Part shown: piece by piece, positions 33,244-45,200 of the stretch
How the letters are laid out: each line of letters starts with the position of its first letter
Numbering within the stretch: position 1 is the first letter of the stretch
DNA from: Bolinopsis microptera
Lineage: Eukaryota > Ctenophora > Tentaculata > Lobata > Bolinopsidae
Assembly (NCBI RefSeq): GCF_026151205.1
Contig: NC_087082.1
Span: 13,115,865-13,179,864, forward strand
Length of the DNA: 64,000 nt
Direction: 5' to 3'
The notes under the pieces: model-generated
Told to the model about the DNA's origin: nothing
What the model saw: only the letters and a program-made list of their open reading frames with translations
The model's database searches: none
Made by a program: the position numbers and the translations under genes

Positions 33244-36200
33244 ATGTGTTTAGCGACAAAATCAGGGATGGAACATGAAGAAATTGAAAAGGTGGATCTT
33301 GCAAATTGGATGGAGGATATGAAAGAACGGATTAAAGACAAAAAGTTGAACGAAATTGTTATACCAGGAAGCCATGACTCTGGGACTTACTGTATCAACA
33401 GCAAGTCAAAGTAAGATTCTGAAAATATTTGCAGATAATTGCTGTATATAATTTTTGACGATTTTCACTTATAGGTCTTTATCAAAAAATTCGTCGTTTT
33501 ACACTAAATAACCTCTGGACGAAAAAATGAATTTTACTCGATAGGCAAACATACCTCTTACCCAACCTGAAGTTGCACTGCTTGAAGTCTTTACTAGGCA
33601 GATACGGATCCCGTTAGGCAAAAACGCAAAAGTACTCGATTGCCGTAAGTCATGAGTCAAAGTACGAAAAAGTACGAATTTGTAACAGAAATTATTATAT
33701 TTTGACTCGTGTTTCACGCCAAGAGACCTATAAACCTTTCCACTAAACTGTTGGCAGCCCCCCACTTGAGAAACAGTGACATGGGGTAAGTGGGGTGATA
33801 TAGTGATTCTGTAGGTGGATCCACTTTTTTCTATTGACGATGGCTCACTGTTTTGATGGATTTACTCTGATATGGTTATTCCCTGGCACTTGTGTCAGTT
33901 GCTAAATCCATATGTGCGGTATGCAAGCACAGTGTTATTTGAAGGTACGCAGTGAGATGAACAAATTTTATTAAATCTATTCTTTCGTTTAAAATTAATC
34001 AAGTAATGAACTGTTACCTAGGAACAACTAAACATAGGTGTCCGATACATAGACTTGCGAGTGTTCTGGGACAGTGAAACTGATATAAAGTATTTGATAC
34101 ACGATTTCGAAGGAGCAGAACTGCTGAAAGAGTTGGCGGATATTGCTCAGTTTGTGACTAACCATCCAGGCGAAATCGTCATTCTAGACATGAACCATAT
34201 CTACAAGTCAGTGGTATTATACAACTCTACAAGTATATCATTTTATGAGGCATCGTACTTTATCAATGTCTTGTTTAATGCTTAACAAATTATTATGCAA
34301 CTTCATTAACTACCTTATCGGACCTTATTTGGACGGACATTACTTGAACGCTGGAGGCCCTAGCGTTCATCTTAATGTCCGGTTAAATAAAGTCCGTTCA
34401 ATTAATGTCCGTCCAAGTTAAAGTCCGTTGAAATTTTTTCAAAATTTTTTCCATTTCGAACTTTTTACCCAGAATATGACAACTATGAGAACTTTATTGT
34501 GCCAGAAAGACCAAGGAAAGGTTCTCCTTGGTCTGCCGGAGGCACAGAAAACTCTACTAGTATATGATGTTTTCAAGGGTCACTTGGCAGAAAAAGTCAA
34601 CGAAATCATGGCACTCAACAACATAGTTCATGAGCTTATAGTCCCCGCCAACATGACAAACTTGTTCCAGCCTCTAGATATTACGGTAAATCGTGTTGCC
34701 AAGGATATTGTCCGACGTTTTTATAGTTCATATTACTGAGGGGAGGTAATGAAACAGTGCTAGGAAAGCTCCAAGTGATGTTAAGGTTAACCTAAAGTTG
34801 TCTAAGATAAAACCAATTCACGCCGAATGGCTTGTAAAAGTTAACACTGAAATGCAGGACCGGAATAGTTTGATAAAAAAGGTTTCCACAAAGCTAGAAA
34901 TCACTGATGCTTGTTTAAGCATGGACTATTTCATGCACGAAAACCCATTTAATGAAGTCTAGGTAAACTATAGGTAAAAATATAATATTAATCATAAGCT
35001 AAAATGTACTAATCTTTGTATTCTAAATGGGGAAAAAGAAGAGACATTGTCAGTCAGTCGAGAAAATTGTCAGTCAGGCTATATGGCAGCTTTGTAGATG
35101 TTGTGACTATGCTAGTAGTGGTCCCAGGCTTGCGACTGGAATTGCGGTGTTAAATCGATTTAATGGTATACCAACGATCCACCTCCCACTTGTTGTTTGG
35201 TACTTAGCATTAATAGTGTTAGCTGTAGCCATTTATAGCAAGAATCTTAAAACTAAAGGGGATGACAAGGAAAAGAGGAAGGAAAAAGAAAAACGGGACA
35301 TACAATTAATTAAAGTATTTATAGGAGCATTAGATATTGTAATTACAAGCTTCAATAATAAATCACTGACTAAAACTTCTAATTAAAATGACACTTGGTA
35401 CGCTCGCCCATTTTCACTGGTCAGTCTGAACTTCGGTTTAGCACGTTGTACACTTATTCACCTAAGTTTCAGAATTTGTTCAGTTTAGCAGAGTTAGTAC
35501 CCGTGTTTCAATAAATCAAAAGATATCAGGGGAGTTCTTTAATAATGTTACGGTCATCTAGAATACCGAACTTCCTGAAAACGTTATCATATTTCCTCAG
35601 ACAACGTTTAATGCCTTTAATCAGTCTATCACGGCTATATCCTCTATCAATTAGAATTTTGAATATTTTGTGAAGATGGGAGGTAAAGATATCCAATCTA
35701 GTGCAAACATTACCATATCTAAGAACTTGACTTGAAAAAACGTTGTAGCCAACCTCGGTTGGGATGTTACTGTGAGGAAATGTAAGGGATACAACATGAA
35801 AATTAAAATCATCAGTTTTGTTATACACTGATATTTCTAGTCCTTCTGTGGAAATATTAATATTTAAATCAAGGTAGTTAATGATTTTATTATTGGAACC
35901 AGCTCGCTCCATCTCCAATGAATTAGGATAAATATCTTTAATCAATTTATGAAAGTAAAGGTAGTTAATAATAGATAAATCGTCAACATATCGTTTATTA
36001 TTGGATAATATCTTTGCTAATCCCATTTTCTTTTCCTGAAGTAAACGTTTCATATAATTAAATTCCTTTTTGCCAACAGTGAGATCAGCTATAGGGGAAC
36101 TTGAATTTCCACCCATAGGAATACCCTTGGTTTGTATGAATACAATCCCACCGAAGACGACATAAGTGTTATAAATAATAAATTTAACGGCCTCTTTTAG

Positions 36201-39200
36201 GTCATCTTGACTAAAGCAGGCATGAGAATCATAGGTTTTATTGGAAAAGAAACATGTATTACTGTCTCTTTTAGAAATACAAATATATCTATTACGGTCT
36301 GAAAATATTAAATCAACAACTTCATTAATCATATTCTCTACTTCAATCAAGTCTAATCTGGTATAAAGAGTAGTAAAATCATATACTTGTATATTATAAA
36401 CATCGCTATTTTTGATAGCTTCAAGGAATTCACTTGAGGAATCTATGCTCCAAAACATGTTTATACCGCTGTTGTTGTAGATTGCCTCGTTTAGAATGCT
36501 GCTAGTACAAGAGAAACGATCCTTTCTCTAGAAACTAAAATAAGAAGTCTTCAACTCCCGGAAACAGAATACAAAATAGTTCTACAAATGTAAACAAAAG
36601 ACCTGGCCAACGTAACGTGGCTCACTGCCGCTCCTGTTCCAAACTACCGTACCAGGAGCGCAGTGACCCGTGAATAAACATGAAACAAACCGCCGCAGGA
36701 GGGTGAAATCAGGGTAAGTGGCATGCAAACTAATTCTAAGGGACAGAGGGCGCCAAGGAATGTAAAGCGATCCAAAGCAGGGTACAACATCTCACCCCCT
36801 AAAGAACTGGAATAATTTAACTTTAAAAATATTATGACAAACAACTCTTAAGTTGAATCTTAAAGCAGGAGAACACAAAAAAAACTAATCATAATCCCAA
36901 GTATTCACCGTCCGAATAACCGAAATTTAAAAAACCTCATGCGATAATAAAGTCCCCAATAATAATTCGTGTCCCTGATATTTGGGTTAATTCTAACTCT
37001 CCCCAATAATAACATATCATAATAAAGTTCATATAACTCTGAACGCTCGATAAACAGTCCACGATCTGACTCTAGACTCTTGTAGTCTCGTAGGTGCCAG
37101 TCTCTTTGTCGTAGCCAGAGGTTGTAGTGTGTAGAATATGATGATCCTTCTTCCCTCCCAAACCTGAGTTTTTAGAAAAACTCATCCATCATGATGCAGT
37201 AGGTGCGCAGATTGCCTAATGAGGTAATGAGGTATCTGCTTGAATTCCCTGCATAATCACCGTAATCCACAGTGACTTACGTCATTCTGAGATATGTGTC
37301 CAAAGTACTTCCTGAGACGTGTATTAAGAAGTGCATCAACTTGCCCGGTTAAACCAATCAATGACATAGTTATAGCTGGGGCTTGTAGTTTAACGACTTA
37401 CTTCCCCAGTGCAAGGTCGGCACATACTAACGCTCTATCCGTAGCTCTTCGTACCCCTAAATAGCTGTAGGAAGTTCGGTGCATTTCTGGCTCGGGTAGG
37501 ATTTCTTCTGGGAGGTGCTCTTGTTGATTCCGAAGGGTCGACCTCCAGTGGAGCAACGATTTCAAACCCGCTGTCATCCATCTCTTCTGCATTGTCTTGC
37601 TCTGTAGGATCGTCCTGACAGTCAGCTGGTTGCGGGCTACATTGTTCAGTATCTTCTGTAGCCTGATGTGTGGTCGTGGTGCTGTCCCCCATGTGCTGGA
37701 TTTCTGACTGGGCCGTCTCTGGTACTATCTCAACTTCCATACCTACCGTGTCTTTCTGTCTGTTCTCTGGAGCGTGAATCCTGTTTACCAGTCACTGAGG
37801 TGTTATTCACATCTTCGGTAGGTTCGAACTGGCTGGCATTAGCGTTGAGCTGTGACGGCGAGTACCTACTTTTTACGTATCTCTTTAACTTACTGATGTT
37901 TACTAGTTTATCCCTCGATCCGAGGTCAACTACATAGAGATGATCATCGATACGTTTGGTCACTTGGTATGGCCCCTGCCATCTCTTGGCGAACTTATGG
38001 CTAGGGCACTCTATGAGAGTGTAAACCCAATCCCCCTGTTGAAAGTATGGTCCGTGTAAGTTCTTGTTGTACGATGTGTCTGCATAGGAAAAGTCTAACG
38101 CAGCGTGACGTCTCGCCTTGAGACAGATTTCCCTGATGGTACGATATAACTGGTAAGCAGTAGTTCCTTTCTTCGCCGAACTGTCTAGTTGAACGGGATC
38201 CCCGTTTATTTCCAGATCAAGAGGCGTGTTCAGGTGCCGCCCAAAAAGCATAAAGTTTGCCGAAAATCCGGTATGTCTTGACTTCAAGGAGTTGAGTGCA
38301 AAGGTGACGTAGTTGAGATACAAATCCCAGTCGCGGATTTGTTTGTCTGTTAGCGTGACTCTCAAAGACTGGTTGATTCGTTTGTTTGAACGCTCTGCTT
38401 TAGCTGTACTGGAACACTTGTAAGGTACACCGTGAGTTACTCGAATCTTGAAATAGCGGCAAACTTCGTTGAAAATTTCTGCGGTAAAAGAAGTGTCATT
38501 GTCCGCTAAAATTTCTCGAGGATATCCGTATTTCAAGCACCATCCGTGCTGAATCAGTCGTATGGTTTCCTCGCTTCTACGTGTCTTGCATGGGAGGGCA
38601 ACTAAATAGCCGGTAAAAACATCCGTTAAGGTGAGAATGTAGCGGTATCCCCTCTTGGTAACTCCCTCCTTCTCTGGGACGATGTGGTCTATTGAAATCG
38701 CGTCTCCGAACTCATATGTGATTACGTGTCGCAGTGGTGCCTTGAGATACGCTCTAGGTTGCTTACAGCTGCCGCATGTTACACACGATTTTACGTATAG
38801 GTCGATTTCCTCTCTGAGCTGAGGCCAGTAGTATCTCCGCAGTATCTGATTGTATGTCTCGTCCACTCCAGGATGCATGGTGATAAGAGAAGCGTGGTGC
38901 TGATCCAGCACCGTCTTTTTCAAATACTCTGGAATCAATACTAAGTAACGCTGTATCTCTATCTCTTTACTGCCTTTGTTGTGAAGTATCCACTTTTTGC
39001 AAAGCAGTCCTTCTCGAATTACAATCAGATGGAGCTGTTTCCAGTATGTCAGGAGATCACGTGGTAACCGCAGTCTTTGAAGCTTATCAGGCTTGCCCGT
39101 CTCCAACCATTTCTTGACTTCGACGAGAACAGGATCCCTGTTCTGCTCTTGTATTAGCCGATCCTTTTCTATGATTTCGCCAAGCTCCAATTGTTGTGTG

Positions 39201-42200
39201 ATTGAACTTCCGATGGTTGATACCTTAACGTCAACCCTTTCAGTGTTGTTTTGTGCCAACACATCTGTACCGCAAATACAGGCGTCTCTCGTTCTGACTT
39301 TGCTGAAATCAACCGGTTCTGAAGATGTCCAGTCTGCAGTCAAAACTTCTTCATTGATGAGAACATCCATCTCATTGTTCTCCGTGACAAGATCCTTGTC
39401 GGTGTTTATGGTAGTGCAATCCTGTGTGTAGCTGACCTCTTGCACCCTGGTCGTGTTGGCTGATACACTCTTGACCTGTACAGCACTTTCTGCATTACGA
39501 TCCTCGGCTGTCTGCGTGCTCTTGTTCTCTACTCTGGTCTTAAATAGATACCTCGAGAAGAAGTCTGCTATTTCATTTTCCGAGCCTTTGAGGTGTTCTA
39601 ACTCGAATCGGAAATCTGCGAGCTTGTTCAATCTTCTGATCATTGTGGAGTTTGCTTTAGCAAAAAGTTTCTCTAGTGACAATAAGCTGAGGCAATCAGT
39701 CTTCACTAGAAAACGTGTTCCCTTCAGGTACAAGGCAAAATGTTGCAAAGTTTCTACCAGACACTCAAACTCTAACTTACTCTGGCTCCATCGCCGCTTA
39801 TGTTTCGGCACACGTTTCGAAAAGAACGCAATGGTTTTAAGCTCGCCATCCTGTCGCTGGGCCAGTTCAGCACCATAGCCGTGCTCTGAAGCGTCTATCG
39901 TGACAACGTAACTCTGCTCAGGGTCATCCACCCTTGGCAATGTGAGATTAATTTCTTGTGCGATGCGTCGTTTTATCTCCTCAAACCCCTCTTGACATCT
40001 GTTGTTCCAGAAAAACTCGTGTCCTTATCTAGTAACTCGTAGATAGGTTTTGCTAATCCAGCAAATCCCTTCACGAACTTCCGATGATAGCTGAGAAATC
40101 CCATTACCTTTTGTGTTTCCTTGAAGTTCTTGGGAGCTGGTAGGTCTTTTACTGCCTTGACTCTCTCATCATTAATGCTTACTCCCTTGTCCGAGATTGT
40201 CCATCCGACAAACTCTACTTTTCTGCGTAACAGCTTACACTTACTGGGCATGAGCTTCAAATTTGCTTTAGACAAGCGCTCTAACAACAACTCTAACCTG
40301 TCAAAATGGGTCATCTTATCCTCCGATGCTATCATTAAATCATCGAGAAAGTACGCAAGTTGATCTAGAGGAATGTTAGCCAGGAGCTGGTCTATCATTC
40401 GAGCAAACTGGGAGCTTGATGAAACATGTCCCATTACCAGTTTGTTGAAGACGTAGCGTCTTCGATTAGCAGTAAATGCAGTCAGCTTGACCGAATCCCG
40501 GTCGTAATCCACCTGATAAAAGCTTTTGCTGAGATCAAAGGTTGAAAACCATTTTGCCCCCGCCATCTTGTCTGTTACAGTATTAATTCGTGGTAGCATG
40601 TAAGTGTCAGGAAGACATTGACTGTTGAGTGCACGAAAGTCCGCTACAAATCGAAATTGACCGGGTTGGTGGGGTTTGGCAACGAGAAATACTCTCGAAT
40701 TCCAAGGGTTGTCCTCTCCAGTGATCTCGCTGATGATACCGTTGTCCAGCATACCATCCATATGCTTTTGCAGAGCATCCCTCTGCTTGTACGGTGTTGG
40801 TATGGGACAAACATACTGTGGTTCCGCGTTTGGTTTTAGCTTGATAGAGGCGGTGTAGAAGTTGCAATTTCCCAAATCAAACTCATGCCTGGAAAACACA
40901 TTCCTGTATTTCCAAGTGATCTCCTCCAAACGACACCGTTCTTGCTCTGAAATTTCAAGTTCTGTTACGCGAAGTTCTTTGAACAACCTGGACTTAGTCC
41001 ACTCTTCAACATCATGTTTTGCCCGATGCTCTGTTTCACGTGGGATGTCAGTGGTAGCGGTATTGATACTTTGGACTCCCTTCACGTTAGCAAGCTTCTT
41101 GGTTTGCGGCGGAGGATTGAGAAAACCAAGCAATTTCCGTTTGTGAAGTACGACTGGTTCATCGCTAGGATTCAGAACTCTGATAGGTATTTCATTCTCT
41201 TCGCTATGTGACAGAGATTCTGCCGCAAACAACCCGTTTCCCGAAAGATTAGCATAGGGTTCCAATCGACCACTGTAAACTGTCTTTTTATCCAAATTCT
41301 GATTTTGCAGCTTACCTTTAACAAAGGTCATCGAGTTAGCTGGGATGATAACTGTGGACGATGAGCGGACCTTTATTCTCCTGATGACACGAGTGGGTGC
41401 AGGTAGAAATTTTGCGAAGCCTTTACTGGATTCCAGCATGTTGTCCTTTCCATTCACACATAGCCCTCGCGTTCTGATGAAGTCCATTCCCAGTAGAATA
41501 TCGCATTCCATATTGTCTTTCACTACAATGCAAGTCTGATATGCTTCTGTGTCTGCTATCCGCAGTAGAAGGTTTACCTCACCGATAGTGTCGATCTCAT
41601 TCTCAGTGAAAGAAGATAAAACATACTTGGTCCGATCCACTTTATCAATGCCCAGCTGTCTCAATAGTGATGCATTGACGAGGGTGACATGGCTGCCTGT
41701 GTCCACCAGGCAGTTAACTTCATTGCCTTCCGCATGACCCCTCACCACTACATCACTGCCTATGCCTCTAACTGTCCCGGGCCGGTAGTCAGTCCGGCCC
41801 CCATCTAGTTTAAATTGTCTCGGTTGATACTGCAGTTCCTGGCGATATGTCCGACACGGTGGCATCTGAAACAGGTTCTGGTTTCTGGTCGGTTTTGGTA
41901 TCGGTTGCTGGAGCGATCCGTTCTGCCATATGTTCCCCTTTGGTACCTCCCTGTGTTAAAGTTGCGAGAGTTTCTTTGCTCTGTGTATTGTTCACGAGAG
42001 TTTCCTTGCTCCGTGTTCTGGTCGCGAGAGTTTCTGTCATTCCGTTCGATGTCACGTGATCCACGTGCCCTTTCGTCTCTGAAATTGCTACCTCTGTTTT
42101 CACTGCTTGTTTCGTCGTTGATTTTCAGTACTGTCATCTGGTTTTCTAAGTGTGTACCAGGTATTCTACTCCTTTTCATTTTCTCGAACTTCCGTCCAGC

Positions 42201-45200
42201 CGAGACGGCTACTTCAAAATCGTTTTCAGCTCCTGGGGTGGCTAAGATTTTATCATAAAGCTCATCGTTCACCCCGTGCAAAAACGCATTTAAGCAGGCT
42301 TCTGATCTTTCATTTATATTACTATAGGCCGCCCTATTCGCAATGTTTCTTAGTCTACTTGCAAAGGAGTCAACGTCCTCATCCTCCCCTTGTTTTGTGC
42401 AGCCAGCTGTGAGCTGCTGCCGTAACGCCCTCACCTCCGATAGAGGGTAGAGTTCTTCATGACACTTGGCTAGCAGGATATTTAAGTCTGCTTTCTCACT
42501 GTCCGTGAGTTTCTCTACCATTGGAGCGAGTTTCTGTAGAGTGTTGTCGTCCACGTTATTCAGGAGCAAATTAGCTTGCATACTTTTCGGTACCCTGGCA
42601 CTGTCCACAAACATTTTGTATCTGTAACTAAAGGTCGAAAAATCTTCACCCCTCTTGTACTCCCGTGGCTGCTGTACTCGCATTCTTGTTGTTGGTAAAG
42701 TAAAACCAGAATCCCTGATTTCTGTTGAGTGAGCGACTTCCTGTTCCATTGCCTGTAGCTGTGGTGTGGGGGAATTAGCCAATTTGATAATTGGTTTATG
42801 CAAAACCAGGCTTTCCGACATCAAAAGTTCCATAATCTTTTCAGCAATGTCCGACTTGGCTTCGTTTGCCGCATCTAGTTGTTCTTGTATCTCCGTCTTG
42901 TCAGCTTCCTCCGCTTCCAATATCTGTTGTTCAAGTGGAGCAATCCGTCCGTTTGTTGTCTTTAGTTCCTGTCTGAGTTCGTTCAAGCTGTTGTGCTCCT
43001 CCATGGCGATCACAACTCAATACACTAATTGATCCAATTCGTGCAGTCAACTATTATAATACACAGTAATCAATCCGATTAGTGTGAGCAGGTCTCAATC
43101 CGAATATCTGACAAAAGGAATCAAAACTGAACGGGGCACTGAAAGTACTAAAACAAGTTAACCCTTATCATACTGGGGTGCTTGGAGCTCATTCATTACT
43201 GGGGGTGGGTTGAAAGGACCCATCCCTAATAACTTTGGTTCTAGACGGTATTCAGCCACCACAAAAAGTGGAATGCTCTAGTTATACTTAGTTCTACAAG
43301 ACTCATTATGTTCTAAAGGGCCAGATAGTGCACAAGTGCACAAGATAGTCTCCTGCGTTAATTGAGAAATCACGTGGGATATCACAAGTTTATCACATGA
43401 TACAGGCCTCAAAGTGATCCATGATCTCCATATAAGGAGCGGTTGTTGATCTAATTAATCCTCAGGTTACTGGGGGTGGGTTTAATCAACCCATCCCTAA
43501 GAAACGATTGTTGATTCGGATTAGTCCTAGAATACTGGGGGTGGGTTGAATCAACCCATCCCTAAGAAACGACTGTTTATCCGATTTACTCCTAGAATAC
43601 TGGGGATGGGTTGAATCAACCCATCCCAAATCAGCCCGTATAAGGAGTGCTTGTTTTATAAATTGAGTTAAATTTTGCAGAACGCTGCAGGGATTGGTCA
43701 ATCGCAAACATGAGTGTATGTGTGTAAATTTGAAAGTTGTGAACTATGCGACTTTACTCCAAATTTCATTATCAAGGTAAATAAATTTTAGGAAAGACTC
43801 AAACAAACGAAATTTAAAAATAAGGTCAATTTTTCGATCATAATCGGTGTAAAAAAAATTGGATATGAGTATTCGTACGAAAGAATTGATGGTTCATTTA
43901 CACGGGTCACATTATGAAATAAGATGAACCTTCGTGCACATTCTAAGTCCACAACTTTGACACTGACTTTAGACCTTCGACAAACCGCAGACCTTCTTCT
44001 TGTAACCAGGTCCTGATGCGTCCTTTACACACTGAACACACCGACTAGGCAGACCTGGACTCACCAAGGGAAGCAATGGTGTGTTTGGGTCACGACTTGT
44101 ATCATGATCCGTACTCCTCAGAATCTTAGGGTCTTCGGTCTCTAAGTAGCAGTTGGTAAGGGTCCAGGTGCTAAGGCCGTGCAAGGACCTGTTCCTAATA
44201 GCAGGAATGAAGAGGGCACGGGCAAGGTCTAATGGGCTTGATAGGTGTACGTGTATATCACCGAGTTGAGAACTTAAAGTGATTTGAAGAGAATACCATA
44301 CTTTGCTGGTTTGCTCTTCATGCACTGGAGAAAACTGATGCGCTTTCTAGTCGGATACAGGCATTCATCAACTGAGAGGTATTGTTCAGGTATTAGTGCC
44401 GTGGCGAAATTAGCTTGGCACTTTTCGTAAAACTTGCGAATTGCCGTGAACCAGTCTTTTTTCCAATGCTCTGCTCTATCGTGTCGCAACTCTTTAGTTT
44501 CAAATGTTATTTTCGTCGACAGAAAGAAGAATCTGTTCCTAGACATCACCGCAGGAAATGCTGGAAAGTCCGTCAGAAAGTGAGTAAATAGTCCGCAGAT
44601 CGTCAAGGGCAGCTCCTCTCCCCGAAAGTAGATAAGGTCAATGAAAGCACACATCTCAACCTTGTCAGTTATGCTAATGTAGGTGTACTTGTTATTCATA
44701 AGAAGTTCAGGATAAGTTTTCCCATGAATTCAACGATTCGAGCGTTGGTCATGGTATCCTTGACGTTTCAGGTTAATCTGTAGGTACATTGATGTTATTG
44801 TTGTTGTAACCCGTTCAAATAATTTACAACACCACTTGCAGTTGAAGTTAAACATTCAGACGAATTGGAGATATTTTTACTGGCTAACAATAAAACCTTT
44901 CAATAGAAGGTCGAAAAGATACATAAACTTTAGGTTGCCATTGGTTCTTCTACTAATTAACATTATTTTAACAATTTCTTGAAACATTTATTCAAATTTT
45001 TAGATTTGTCATATTGTTTCTCGTAAACTATAGGTGTTCAAGCGGTCGGCTCAAGTGTGTTGAGTTGAGTGTAAGCTTGATTGGATTAGCCATTGACGTG
45101 CATGAAAGGGTGAAGTGCTAGACCCACTATGCTGTTCACTAGGAACCTCAATTTGCTCCCAGAGCTCCTGTATCACGTGATGTGACGCAGTATACCACGT

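Noticed and set aside
33860-33950. Missing PLCXD exon between exons 1 and 2
   Set aside because: A candidate with donor GTACGC at 33,952 is either out of phase or contains a stop with the available acceptors.
36644-36844. 66-residue ORF in the LTR (also at 45,651)
   Set aside because: Lies in the LTR in both copies, no known motif; explained by the LTR sequence.
39453-39878. Plus-strand ORFs opposite gag and pol
   Set aside because: Shadows of the retrotransposon genes; no domains and no ATG-based support.
42152-42412. Possible env-like gene in the LTR element
   Set aside because: No signal peptide or membrane segment downstream of integrase; this frame is antisense to gag.
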